16,751 nt of DNA from Chryseobacterium gleum (GCA_945883885.1 CAMCYM010000010.1:1-16751), one strand, 5' to 3'; counted from the stretch's first letter, positions 1 to 8,271 are shown. Notes: generated by a model not told the origin, from the letters alone. Numbers and translations are program-made.

Positions 1-1118
1 AGAAGGCCGGAACATCGAATCCCCTGTTCGTCTTGGACGAAATCGACAAGCTGAGCCGCGATTTCCACGGCGACCCCTCCTCTGCGCTGCTCGAAGTCCT
101 GGACCCGGAGCAAAACCACACATTCCACGACAACTACCTCGACCTCGACTACGATCTGAGCCGGGTGATGTTCCTGTCGACGTGCAATTCGCTCTCGTCC
201 ATCCAGCCGGCCCTGCGCGACCGGATGGAAATCATCGAAGTCACCGGCTACACCGTCGAGGAGAAGGTCCAAATCGCGCGCCAGCACCTGGTGCCGAAGC
301 ATTTGGCCGACTCGGGGCTGGCCCCGGAGTCGGTCGAAATCCCGGAAGCCACGCTCGAAGCCCTGGTCGAATCCTTCACGAATGAATCCGGCGTGCGCAG
401 CCTCGACCAGCGCGTCGCGAAGCTCATCCGCTTCCGGGCGAAGCAGATAGCGCTCAAAGAGAAGTTCAAACCGGCCATCCTCCCCGAACACCTTCCCGAC
501 ATCCTCGGCCCCGCGCGCGAGCGCGATAAATATGCCGGCAACGATACCGCCGGTGTGGTGACGGGCCTCGCTTGGACCCCGCACGGCGGGGACATCTTGT
601 TCATCGAAACGTCCCTCACACGTGGCAAAGGCAAGCTCACCCTCACCGGCAACCTGGGCGATGTGATGAAAGAAAGTGCGGTCATCGCCGTTGAGTACCT
701 CAAAGCACACGCCGAAGACTTCGGATTCGACCCGGAGGTCTTCGAGCGGTGGAACGTGCACATCCACGTCCCCCAAGGTGCCACGCCGAAAGACGGCCCG
801 AGCGCAGGCATCACGATGCTCACCGCCCTCGCCTCGGCCTTCACCCAGCGCAAGGTCCGCAAAGCGCTCGCCATGACCGGTGAGATCACCTTGCGCGGCC
901 AAGTCCTGCCGGTCGGAGGCATCAAAGAGAAAATCCTCGCGGCCCGCCGCGCCGGCATCAAGGAAATCATCCTCTCAGAACGCAACCGCCAAGACATCGG
1001 CGAAATCGAAGCCCGCTACGTCAAAGGCATCCGGTTCACCTACGTCAACCACATGACCGAAGTCCTTGACCGGGCCCTGTTGCACGAAAAAGTCGCGGGT
1101 GCGCGTTCCATCGCATGA
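1..1118 (+). CDS. lon: ATP-dependent protease Lon, 3' part (N-terminus lies outside the window)
   Basis: Lon is a cytosolic AAA+ serine protease that unfolds and degrades damaged and regulatory proteins. Only the last 371 codons are present. The reading frame is open from base 3 and continues left of the window, so the N-terminal substrate-binding domain and Walker A are missing. The fragment opens with the Walker B stretch LFVLDEID, followed by the Lon-typical GDPSSALLEVLDPEQN. An arginine-finger region (LRDRME) and the AAA+ small domain come next. The C-terminal protease domain carries the catalytic Ser in PKDGPSAG (codon at 801-803) and the catalytic Lys in GGIKEK, 43 residues later, the same spacing as in E. 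coli Lon (S679/K722). The TTG at 33 is an internal Leu codon, not a start. The stop overlaps the porQ start as ATGA, so the two genes are likely translationally coupled. No frameshift or lost residue is seen in this part. Confidence 0.97.
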   Translation, partial: KAGTSNPLFVLDEIDKLSRDFHGDPSSALLEVLDPEQNHTFHDNYLDLDYDLSRVMFLSTCNSLSSIQPALRDRMEIIEVTGYTVEEKVQIARQHLVPKHLADSGLAPESVEIPEATLEALVESFTNESGVRSLDQRVAKLIRFRAKQIALKEKFKPAILPEHLPDILGPARERDKYAGNDTAGVVTGLAWTPHGGDILFIETSLTRGKGKLTLTGNLGDVMKESAVIAVEYLKAHAEDFGFDPEVFERWNVHIHVPQGATPKDGPSAGITMLTALASAFTQRKVRKALAMTGEITLRGQVLPVGGIKEKILAARRAGIKEIILSERNRQDIGEIEARYVKGIRFTYVNHMTEVLDRALLHEKVAGARSIA

Positions 1119-2143
1119 TGCGTTCGTGGTGGATCGGAGCGGCGCTCTGCCTGCCCCTGACCGGGGCGGGCCAAGTGGTGGAATCCCTCGTCTTCTCCAC
1201 GCCCGCAGACGGCCGATCGGCAGCGCTGGGCGGCGTACTCGTGGCGGACCTGAGGCCTGACCTCCACGGCGCCACCTGGAATCCTGCCTTGCTCGCTCCA
1301 GATGCCACCGGCCTCGTAGCAGCAAACTTCACGGACTACTTCGCAGGGATGCGCCTCGCTTCGGTCCTCGCACCGGTCCGTTCGCGCACCGGCGCAGGGG
1401 GCGCCGTGCGGACCTGGGCCCTTGGCGCGCGGATGCACGATTACGGCTCGTTCCCCGGCACCGACGCCACCGGCGCTGAGACGGGGACCTTCCGGGGTGG
1501 TGACTACGCCGTGTCGAGCAGCTGGAGCTGGCGGCCAGACAGCGTCTGGAGCTTCGGCGTTGCAGCGTGGGCAGGGATGCGGCACCTCGAGCGCGATGCC
1601 GCCGGCTGGGCCGGGGTGGACCTCGGCGTCCACGGACGGTGGCCCGACCGCGGATGGGCGGTGGGTGCGGCGATGACGGGCTGGGGCGGTCAGTTTGGCC
1701 GGTCAGGGACCTGGCCCACCGGCCGGCATCCTGCAAACCTGCAGATCGGCGTGACAAAAGGCTTCGCGCATGCGCCCTTTGCGCTGTACGCACGCGCGGG
1801 GCATTTGCTGACGTGGGACCTGGCGCCGCCGGGCATCTACGACGATGCCATCGATCCGCTTACGGGCGACACCCTGACGAACCGGACCTGGGCCTTCGGG
1901 GACCGGCTGATGCGGCACGTGGGACTGGGAACAGAACTGCGTCTTTCCGACGCGCTGCGCTTCCAAATAGGCTACGACTACCGACGGCGCAAAGAACTCG
2001 CCTCCGGAGGGCGGGCGGGCACCGCGGGACTTGCACTCGGTGTGGCCTTTCGGGTGAAGGCGTTCGGGCTCCAGGTGACGCGGGCGACCTACCACTTTGC
2101 CGGTTCGTCGACCCACCTCGGCGTGACCTGGAATCCGTCCTAA
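1115..2143 (+). CDS. porQ: Type IX secretion system protein PorQ
   Basis: This 342-residue protein has a short N-terminal signal peptide (hydrophobic to about residue 17, likely cut near GAGQ at 17-20). The rest is rich in Gly, Trp and Tyr with alternating hydrophobic residues, as in an outer-membrane beta-barrel. The early segment with ALGG (about 37-40), a following VAD and a NPALL (about 56-60) fits the PorP/PorQ/PorV-like barrel family. PorQ is known in other Bacteroidota as an outer-membrane part of the T9SS surface complex that helps anchor cargo. The assignment rests on this pattern, on the length (PorQ is about 330-350 residues) and on the position directly before cmk, a familiar arrangement in the phylum. 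The start at 1115 lies in the ATGA overlap with lon; a second ATG follows at 1118. A related FadL- or PorV-like barrel is the main alternative. Confidence 0.85.
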   Translation: MMRSWWIGAALCLPLTGAGQVVESLVFSTPADGRSAALGGVLVADLRPDLHGATWNPALLAPDATGLVAANFTDYFAGMRLASVLAPVRSRTGAGGAVRTWALGARMHDYGSFPGTDATGAETGTFRGGDYAVSSSWSWRPDSVWSFGVAAWAGMRHLERDAAGWAGVDLGVHGRWPDRGWAVGAAMTGWGGQFGRSGTWPTGRHPANLQIGVTKGFAHAPFALYARAGHLLTWDLAPPGIYDDAIDPLTGDTLTNRTWAFGDRLMRHVGLGTELRLSDALRFQIGYDYRRRKELASGGRAGTAGLALGVAFRVKAFGLQVTRATYHFAGSSTHLGVTWNPS

Positions 2144-2152
2144 TTTCGCGGC

Positions 2153-2851
2153 ATGGACCGCCATCGGATTACGATCGCGATCGACGGACACGCGTCGGCC
2201 GGAAAGAGCACCATGGCCCGGGCTTTGGCCACGGAGCTGGGGTGTGTGTATGTGGACACGGGCGCGATGTACCGGGCGGCGGCGCTGTTCGCCATGCGCG
2301 AGCGGGCCATCGGTCCGGAAGGGCTGGATGCCGAGAAACTCGTGGCCGCTCTCGACCAGCTGTTCATCCAATTCAAGTACAACTCCCGGACCGGCCGGCA
2401 GGAGACCTACCTCTCCGGCATGAATGTGGAGAAGGAGATCCGTTCTGCGGAAGTCACCCGTTGGGTCAGCCCGGTCGCGACCGTTCCGGCGCTCCGGGCC
2501 AAACTCGTGCACCTCCAGCGCCGGATGGCGTCCATGGGTGGGGTCGTCATGGACGGCCGCGACATCGGGACAGTCGTCCTGCCGAAGGCGGACCTGAAGT
2601 TCTTCGTCACCGCATCGCCCGAAGTGCGTGCCCAGCGCCGCCTCGACGAACTGCGGGCGGCAGGCCGCGACGACACCTTCGAGAGCATCTTAGCGAACGT
2701 GGTGGAACGTGACCGCATCGACTCCACCCGCGACGTTGCACCGCTCGTCCAAGCTCCAGACGCCATCGTACTCGACAACAGCCACTTGACCCTGGACGAG
2801 CAGTTCGAATTCCTGCTCGCCCACGCCCGTCGCCTCACCCACCCCACCTGA
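2153..2851 (+). CDS. cmk: (d)CMP kinase (cytidylate kinase)
   Basis: This cytosolic enzyme phosphorylates CMP and dCMP to the diphosphates with ATP, in pyrimidine salvage and supply. The 232-residue protein has the P-loop GHASAGKS (residues 12-19), DTGAMYRA (35-42), which binds the CMP base and phosphate, DGRDIGT (134-140), and the lid and C-terminal element around RDRIDSTRDVAPL (186-198). All are standard for Cmk, and the length is normal. The ATG at 2153 lies 9 nt after the porQ stop and puts the P-loop at the usual distance from the N-terminus. No Shine-Dalgarno sequence is visible, as is common in Bacteroidota. The fusion-hydrolase gene starts 3 nt after the stop, so the three genes are probably co-transcribed. 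Confidence 0.98.
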   Translation: MDRHRITIAIDGHASAGKSTMARALATELGCVYVDTGAMYRAAALFAMRERAIGPEGLDAEKLVAALDQLFIQFKYNSRTGRQETYLSGMNVEKEIRSAEVTRWVSPVATVPALRAKLVHLQRRMASMGGVVMDGRDIGTVVLPKADLKFFVTASPEVRAQRRLDELRAAGRDDTFESILANVVERDRIDSTRDVAPLVQAPDAIVLDNSHLTLDEQFEFLLAHARRLTHPT

Positions 2852-2854
2852 CCC

Positions 2855-5815
2855 ATGCGCATCGCCCGTTGGCTTGTCCCCGTCTCCCTGGTTGCCGGAG
2901 CCGTGGCCGTGATTTCTGCGGCCACCCTGACGGATTGGTTTGAACCCGCTGCGCCCCGTGTGCAGGTCCCGGAACGTCCGCCGGTGGGCGTCGAGCCCGT
3001 CTACCGCACCCCCGAGGCCGTGGGTTGGGCCGATTCCGTCTTGCGCACCCTGCCGCTGGACCGCCAAATTGCCCAACTCCTCATGCCCCCGGTGTACGCA
3101 AAGCCCGGCCGGGAAAACTGGTCCGAGGCCGAAGCATGGGTCCGCGACTACGGCGTAGGCGGCTTCATCTGCATGCAAGGCGGACCGGAGCTGCAACGTG
3201 AACGCATCTTCCGGCTTCGTGCAGAAACGGACCTGCCGCTGTGGTTCTCTTCAGACGCCGAGTGGGGACTCGGCATGCGGCTCGACTCGACGCGGTCGTG
3301 GCCGCGTGCGCTGACCCTCGGTGCCACCCGCGATACGGCCCTGATCCGCCGGTGGGGCAGCGCCGTGGCGGCATCTCTCCGGGCCACGGGGGTCCACATC
3401 AATTTCGCACCGGTGGTCGACGTCAACTCGAACCCCGCGAACCCCGTCATCGGCAACCGGTCCTTCGGCGAGTCGGTGGAATGGGCCGGCATGCTGGGCA
3501 CGGCCTATGCCCTGGGCCTCCAGGACGGTGGCGTCCTGGCCACGGCGAAGCACTTTCCCGGCCATGGCGACACCGACAGCGACTCCCACTACACCCTGCC
3601 CACGGTGGCACACGATCCACTTCGGCTCGATTCCATTGAACTCGCCCCCTTCCGGGACCTCGCGGCAGCAGGGGTCGGTGCGATGATGGTCGCCCACCTG
3701 AACATCCCTGCCTTCGAGTCGCGGGCGGGTATCCCGTCCACGCTGTCGAGCGCCATCGTGGACTCGCTCTTGCGCGGCATCATCGGCTTCCGTGGCCTCG
3801 CCTTCACCGACGCCTTGACCATGAAAGGCTTCGCGGATTTCGCCGCAACCGAGACTCCGCATGCCGATGCGCTCATCGCAGGCAACGACGTCCTCGTCTT
3901 CCCCGGCAAGCCCGCGGAGGCCATCGCCGAAGTGAAGGCCGCAATCGCCGCGGGCCGGCTCGATTCGGCCGCAGTGGCGGAGAAGTGCCGGCGCGTGCTC
4001 GAAGCGAAGTTTTGGCTGCGGGCGTCCGACCCCGTGCCCGCCCGGGGCACTCCGTTTGCCTTCCCGGGCGAGGAAACCTTGCACCGGGACCTGCTTGCCG
4101 CAGCCCTGACGGTCGTGCGAAACACCGACAACCTCCTGCCCCTGGGTCCGTCCACGTCGCGCGTCTTTTCGGTCCAAACGGGCACAGGTGCCGCTCCCGA
4201 GGCCTTCGACGCACCGCTGAAGAAAATCGTGGGTGCGAAACCGGCCGTGCGGTCCGTCGCTTCGCCGACAGCACTGCCTGCCGACTGCGGAAAAGGGGAC
4301 CTCGTGCTGTTTCACTTGCGCGGCACGAACAGCAAGCCCGGGCAAGGATTCGGAGTAAGCGATGAAACCCTCGGAGGCGTGTTGAAAGCAGCGCGGGCGC
4401 AGCGGAGCCGCGGCGCACGGGTCGGACTCGTGGTCTACGGCAGCCCGTACTTGCTTGCGCGGTGCGGCCGACCCGACGACTGGGACGTGCTTCTGGTCGC
4501 CTACCAAGACGACGAGCGCACGCAGGCGGTCGTGGCAGAGGCTGTGGCCGGCGCAGGACGGGCCGCCGGACGCTTGCCCGTCAGTTCTGGACCCTACCGG
4601 GCAGGAGAGGGCACCACGCTGGAGGGCGGGGAACGGCTGGGCTGGCTGCCAGAACCGTGGTCCGGTGCTGGCCGCGTAGCCGATTTGGTACACGGCGCCA
4701 TTGCGGCAGGGGCCATGCCGGGTTGCCGGGTGGTGGTGGCGCACAAAGGCCGCATCGTGCTCGATGGGGCGTACGGCACGCTGGATGGGAAGGCACCGGT
4801 GACCGAGGAGACCGTGTACGATTTGGCCAGCATCACGAAAATCGCCTCGACCACCCTGGCGCTTATGAAGTTAGAGGAGAGCGGCGCCCTGCATCGGAGC
4901 AACCGGCTGGCTACGTTGCTTCCGGAAATCGCTCAAAGTGAGCTGGGTACACGCACCTTGCAAGACCTGCTGGCGCATCAATCGGGACTCCCTCCCTTCC
5001 TGCCGTTTGCCGCAGATGCGGAGCGTGTTCCCGGGGCCTTTTCCGCGGTCCGCGACGCTGCACATCCGCGCCAAGTGGCAGAGGGGATCTATGTGGCGGC
5101 AACGTGGCAGGATTCGGTCATTCGGCGCATCGCAGCCACGCCCATATCCCCCGTAGGAACTCTGAAATACAGCGATTTAGGGTATTACCTGATGCAGCGC
5201 ATCGTCGAAGAACGCACCCAAACGTCCCTTGACGCCACCCTGCAAGCGTCGGTGTACGACCCGCTCGGATTGCCCACGATGGGCTACCGGCCGCTCGAAC
5301 GGTTTGCATCGGCTCGGATCGCGCCTACGGAAGACGAGCAAACGTTCCGCAAGCAATTGCTTCGCGGACATGTGCACGACCCCGGTGCCGCACTCATCGG
5401 AGGAGTAGCGGGGCACGCCGGCCTATTCAGCGACGCCGTCGACCTGGCTCGGTTGATGACCATGCTCTGCAACGGCGGCCAATACGCCGGCGTGCAGGTG
5501 TTTGCTCCGGAAACGGTGGCGGCTTGGACCGCACCCGTCAAAGAATTCCCCGCAAACCGGAAGGCTTCCGGATTTGACCGGCCCACCGCTCCCGGGGTCG
5601 AAGGTCCCACCTGCCCCCAAGCATCGCCACGCACCTTCGGTCACCAAGGGTTTACAGGTACTTGCGCATGGGCCGACCCCGAACACGACCTGGTGTTCGT
5701 GTTCCTCAGCAACCGGGTCTATCCCGATGCCTCGAACCGCAAGCTCGCCGAATTGAACGTGCGCACGGAAGTGCAGCGGATCGTGTACGAAACCCTCCTC
5801 GGGCGCGCCGCATGA
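2855..5815 (+). CDS. Glycoside hydrolase family 3 (NagZ-like) fused to a beta-lactamase-type serine hydrolase
   Basis: This 986-residue exported protein carries two enzyme domains. Residues 1-24 form a signal peptide or membrane anchor. Residues about 60-390 are a GH3 N-terminal barrel: KHFPGHGDTDSDSH (232-245) is the beta-N-acetylglucosaminidase signature, with the Asp243/His245 acid-base dyad of NagZ-type enzymes, and Asp319 in FTDA is the expected nucleophile. Residues about 405-590 match the GH3 C-terminal domain. Residues about 605-985 form a beta-lactamase/penicillin-binding-protein-like domain with SITK (Ser659/Lys662), YSD (Tyr772) and HQGFTGT (from 930) in place of KTG. This architecture is known in Bacteroidota as a beta-glucosidase-like/serine hydrolase protein. 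A likely job is cutting amino sugars and peptide or ester bonds in periplasmic cell-wall fragments, but the substrate is inferred. The stop overlaps the bshA start as ATGA. Both active sites look intact. Confidence 0.93.
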   Translation: MRIARWLVPVSLVAGAVAVISAATLTDWFEPAAPRVQVPERPPVGVEPVYRTPEAVGWADSVLRTLPLDRQIAQLLMPPVYAKPGRENWSEAEAWVRDYGVGGFICMQGGPELQRERIFRLRAETDLPLWFSSDAEWGLGMRLDSTRSWPRALTLGATRDTALIRRWGSAVAASLRATGVHINFAPVVDVNSNPANPVIGNRSFGESVEWAGMLGTAYALGLQDGGVLATAKHFPGHGDTDSDSHYTLPTVAHDPLRLDSIELAPFRDLAAAGVGAMMVAHLNIPAFESRAGIPSTLSSAIVDSLLRGIIGFRGLAFTDALTMKGFADFAATETPHADALIAGNDVLVFPGKPAEAIAEVKAAIAAGRLDSAAVAEKCRRVLEAKFWLRASDPVPARGTPFAFPGEETLHRDLLAAALTVVRNTDNLLPLGPSTSRVFSVQTGTGAAPEAFDAPLKKIVGAKPAVRSVASPTALPADCGKGDLVLFHLRGTNSKPGQGFGVSDETLGGVLKAARAQRSRGARVGLVVYGSPYLLARCGRPDDWDVLLVAYQDDERTQAVVAEAVAGAGRAAGRLPVSSGPYRAGEGTTLEGGERLGWLPEPWSGAGRVADLVHGAIAAGAMPGCRVVVAHKGRIVLDGAYGTLDGKAPVTEETVYDLASITKIASTTLALMKLEESGALHRSNRLATLLPEIAQSELGTRTLQDLLAHQSGLPPFLPFAADAERVPGAFSAVRDAAHPRQVAEGIYVAATWQDSVIRRIAATPISPVGTLKYSDLGYYLMQRIVEERTQTSLDATLQASVYDPLGLPTMGYRPLERFASARIAPTEDEQTFRKQLLRGHVHDPGAALIGGVAGHAGLFSDAVDLARLMTMLCNGGQYAGVQVFAPETVAAWTAPVKEFPANRKASGFDRPTAPGVEGPTCPQASPRTFGHQGFTGTCAWADPEHDLVFVFLSNRVYPDASNRKLAELNVRTEVQRIVYETLLGRAA

Positions 5816-6939
5816 TGCGCATCGGCATGGTGTGCTACCCCACCTTCGGAGGCTCCGGGGTTGTGGCGACAGAACTGGGGAAGGCCTTGGCGGCTGATGG
5901 CCACGAAATCCACTTCATCACCTACGACATGCCGGCGCGGCTCGGAAGTTTCCGTGCGAACGTGTTCTACCACGAGGTGAATGTGTCCGATTATCCGCTG
6001 TTCGACTACCCCCCCTATGAGCTGGTGTTGACCAGCAAAATCGTGGAAGTAGCGCGGAATCGCCACCTCGATCTCGTGCACGTACATTATGCCATCCCGC
6101 ACGCAAGCGCGGCCATCATGGCGCGGACCATCCTCGCCATCGAGGGCATTCGTTTGCCCGTGGTGACCACCCTGCACGGAACAGACATCACGCTGCTCGG
6201 CCGTGACCCCGCCTTCGAGCCGGTCATTTCCTACGCCATCAATGCGTCCGATTCTGTGACCGCCGTGTCCCAAAGCCTGCGGTCCGACACCTTCAAGTTG
6301 TTCGGAGTCAACCGTGAGATCCGGGTGGTGCCCAACTTTTTCCATCCGGACCACATGGAAGGTCCGGCGAACGAAGAATTCCGGGCGACCATCGCACCCC
6401 ACGGAGAGCCCATCCTTACGCACATTTCGAACTTCCGGCCGGTGAAACGCGTGTGCGATGCCGTGCGCATGTTCGCCGAGGTGCGCCAGGTGCGCCCGGC
6501 CAAACTTCTCCTCGTCGGAGACGGGCCGGAGCGACCCGCCGCAGAGCACCTCGCCCGTTCCCTCGGCGTAGACGCAGACGTCATCTGCCTCGGCAAGGTG
6601 AAAAACCCCGTAGAAGCATTGAAAGTCAGCGATGTATTCGTCTTGCCGTCGGAGTCCGAGAGCTTCGGTCTCGCGGCACTCGAAGCGATGGCAGCCGGCG
6701 TCCCGGTGCTCGCTACCTATGCAGGCGGCTTGCCTGAAGTCATTCGCCACGGCGTGTCCGGACTCCTCAGCGAAGTAGGAGATTACAAGGGCATGGCTGC
6801 GCACGCATTGCGCCTGCTTGAACCCAAGCAGTTGGCCAAATTCCGCCTGCAAGCCCGAGAACGGGCCGACGAATTCCGCATCGACCGCGTCCTTCCCTCC
6901 TACCTCGCTGCCTACGATGAAGCGCTCGGAAACCGCTGA
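5812..6939 (+). CDS. bshA: N-acetyl-alpha-D-glucosaminyl L-malate synthase BshA
   Basis: BshA is a GT4-family retaining glycosyltransferase that joins GlcNAc from UDP-GlcNAc to L-malate, the first step of bacillithiol synthesis. The 375-residue length matches the family (about 370-380). Visible features are an N-terminal Rossmann fold with CYPTFGGSG (8-16), HVHYAIPHA (90-98) and LHGTDITLLG (121-130), and a C-terminal nucleotide-sugar domain with LLLVGDGPE (232-240) and the EX7E motif of GT4 enzymes (Glu283 and Glu291 in ESFGLAALE). The open frame extends upstream, but homology begins at MMRIGMVCYP, so the start is ATG 5812 (or 5815), overlapping the previous stop as ATGA. The later pathway genes (bshB, bshC) are not in this window. 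A different GT4 enzyme is possible, but the early and central motifs are BshA-like. Confidence 0.93.
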   Translation: MMRIGMVCYPTFGGSGVVATELGKALAADGHEIHFITYDMPARLGSFRANVFYHEVNVSDYPLFDYPPYELVLTSKIVEVARNRHLDLVHVHYAIPHASAAIMARTILAIEGIRLPVVTTLHGTDITLLGRDPAFEPVISYAINASDSVTAVSQSLRSDTFKLFGVNREIRVVPNFFHPDHMEGPANEEFRATIAPHGEPILTHISNFRPVKRVCDAVRMFAEVRQVRPAKLLLVGDGPERPAAEHLARSLGVDADVICLGKVKNPVEALKVSDVFVLPSESESFGLAALEAMAAGVPVLATYAGGLPEVIRHGVSGLLSEVGDYKGMAAHALRLLEPKQLAKFRLQARERADEFRIDRVLPSYLAAYDEALGNR

Positions 6940-7489
6940 GCCCAGCAGCATCGGCACCCGCACGACCTGGATGCAGCACCCCGATGCGCTGACGGTCGTC
7001 ATCACCCAAGAGGTGCCGGCGAGGACCTTCCTCATGCTTGCGGTGTGGTACGCGGGGTGGTGGCTCGCTGGGGCTGGAATGGCCTACGGGGCGGCCACCG
7101 CCGCGACTTCAGATGAACGCATGTTCTTGGTCATCTGCCTCGCGTTTTGGGCCTTTTTTGCGGTCCGCGTCGGGAAGGTGCTTGTGTGGCGGCGCATCGG
7201 ACGGGAAACGCTTCGGATCCGCTCCGGGGAGCTCACCTACAAGCGGGCTTGGGGCACATGGGGCCGTGCGCATGCATTCGACCTGCAGGATGTCAGCCGC
7301 CTCGAAGTGGTCAAGCGCGATCCGCGGAAGTTTCTCGACGTCCTGGACATTGAACCGTGGATCATCGGGGGCGAATCCCTGCGCCTGCGGTACCGGGGCC
7401 GAACCGTTCCTCTGGCGTTGCAACTCGATGCGCGGGAAGCCCAAGCCCTCGCCGCCGTGCTGGACCGGGCGATTTCAGCGTTTCGATAA
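6917..7489 (+). CDS. Small two-helix membrane protein of unknown function
   Basis: I do not recognise this 190-residue protein. Two hydrophobic helices (about residues 37-60 and 68-91) form a hairpin. A soluble C-terminal part of about 100 residues follows, beginning with the basic stretch VWRRIGRETLRI and continuing as short alternating strands and a final amphipathic helix (about 172-188). A helix pair followed by a small beta-rich domain resembles bacterial PH-like (YdbT/DUF304-type) membrane proteins, but that is a shape argument only. The start at ATG 6917 overlaps the end of bshA by 23 nt; ATG 6971 (172 residues) is the alternative and would leave a 31-nt gap. The close fit suggests co-expression with bshA. 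Codon use looks like its neighbours. It lies before the only clear intergenic gap of the window. Confidence 0.8.
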   Translation: MKRSETAEPSSIGTRTTWMQHPDALTVVITQEVPARTFLMLAVWYAGWWLAGAGMAYGAATAATSDERMFLVICLAFWAFFAVRVGKVLVWRRIGRETLRIRSGELTYKRAWGTWGRAHAFDLQDVSRLEVVKRDPRKFLDVLDIEPWIIGGESLRLRYRGRTVPLALQLDAREAQALAAVLDRAISAFR

Positions 7490-7574
7490 GCCCTGTTTCT
7501 GACGCTGACAAAGCGGCCCCGTACGGGCACAAACTCCGCGTTCAAGCCCTGCAAAGCGGTGCGTGCTTCGCGGC
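7490..7574. other. Only sizeable intergenic gap; possible promoter region for the lipoprotein/hydrolase pair
   Basis: This 85-nt stretch separates the first + strand run from the lipoprotein gene. It holds a perfect 10-nt palindrome CCCGTACGGG (7518-7527) and two direct copies of CAAAGCGG (7509-7516 and 7552-7559, 43 nt apart). No T-run follows the palindrome, so it is not an ordinary intrinsic terminator. I see no good match to the Bacteroidota promoter element TAnnTTTG. The gap is where a promoter or operator for the next two genes would be expected, but the sequence does not prove one. Confidence 0.35.
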
Positions 7575-8267
7575 ATGAAACACCTCTTTCGCTGGTGGGC
7601 AGCGTGCGCTGTCTGCGGGTGTGCACCGGAAGTTCCGTTGCCCGACACCCACCGCATTTCCTTGTGCTGGTCCGACGGCAGCCCCGTGGACTCCGGCTGG
7701 GTGCGCGTCCTGGGGGAACGGCCTTCGAACGGCACATGGGGCAGCGGCTCGCCCTACGAAGCCTTGTCGGACACCCTCCGTGTGGGGACAGACGGCGAGG
7801 TGACATGGCCGAGAACGGGCCTCCCCGTGGCCGTCGAAGCAGCGGCCTTTCACCCGGATGCCGGGTGGTTGCCCGCGACGCGGCAGGCCCTCATCGCGCC
7901 CGAAGCTGCAGGATGGCAGGTCTCCGCAGCCACGCCGACCTGGTACCGCTTCCGCCTCAGCCGGATACCCGGGCTGTGGAATCCACCCGCTCGGTTCTTT
8001 GTCTTTCCAGAATGGACGTCCACACCGGACCCTGCGGAGGCCTGGACCACGGGGGTAGCGGCGCATGCAGAAGCGTGGTTTGACCCCGAAGAACCTGAAC
8101 GGGCGGAGCTGATCTGGCCCGATGTGGTGACCGCCGCGTCGGAGGGCATGCCCCGGGTTTGGTCCATCCACGCGCAGCAACCGGACGGCATGGTCCGGTT
8201 TTGCGGCACCCTGACGACGGCCGCCGGCCCTGCTCTTGACACGTTGACGGTACCGGTAACTCCCTGA
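7575..8267 (+). CDS. Putative lipoprotein of unknown function
   Basis: From ATG 7575 this is a 230-residue protein with a short basic start (MKHLFR), a brief hydrophobic core and a possible lipobox VCGC with Cys16 as the lipidated residue. The core is short and the lipobox is not ideal, so lipidation is likely but not certain. The upstream ATG at 7563 would add four residues. Residues about 28-110 run as a DGSPVDSG...DTLRVGTDGEV...-type beta-strand pattern, like the transthyretin-like carboxypeptidase-regulatory folds common on Bacteroidota surface proteins; this is inference. The remainder is Trp- and Pro-rich without a motif I know. The next gene, a T9SS-exported hydrolase, starts only 4 nt after the stop, so the two are probably made together. 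The protein could be a surface partner of that enzyme, but nothing in the sequence shows contact. Confidence 0.75.
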   Translation: MKHLFRWWAACAVCGCAPEVPLPDTHRISLCWSDGSPVDSGWVRVLGERPSNGTWGSGSPYEALSDTLRVGTDGEVTWPRTGLPVAVEAAAFHPDAGWLPATRQALIAPEAAGWQVSAATPTWYRFRLSRIPGLWNPPARFFVFPEWTSTPDPAEAWTTGVAAHAEAWFDPEEPERAELIWPDVVTAASEGMPRVWSIHAQQPDGMVRFCGTLTTAAGPALDTLTVPVTP

Positions 8268-8271
8268 TGCC

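Noticed and set aside
33..1118. A shortened Lon beginning at the TTG at base 33
   Set aside because: The frame is open to the left edge and the Walker B motif begins before this codon, so the gene is cut by the window rather than truncated.
1567..2712. Plus-strand frame of 381 codons spanning the porQ/cmk junction
   Set aside because: It is out of frame with both real genes, Arg-rich and without motifs, so not a fusion protein.
3251..4744. Long open frame (497 codons) on the minus strand inside the GH3 fusion gene
   Set aside because: It is antisense to a gene with clear GH3 motifs. Its translation has no recognisable domain and is rich in Arg, His and Gly, as expected for a shadow frame in GC-rich DNA.
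5719..7035. Open frame of 438 codons antisense to bshA
   Set aside because: It has no family motif, whereas the plus-strand frame is an intact BshA.
7516..7528. Possible intrinsic terminator at the CCCGTACGGG palindrome
   Set aside because: The stem would be only 3-4 pairs around a tight loop, and the following bases (CACAAACTCC) contain no T-run.
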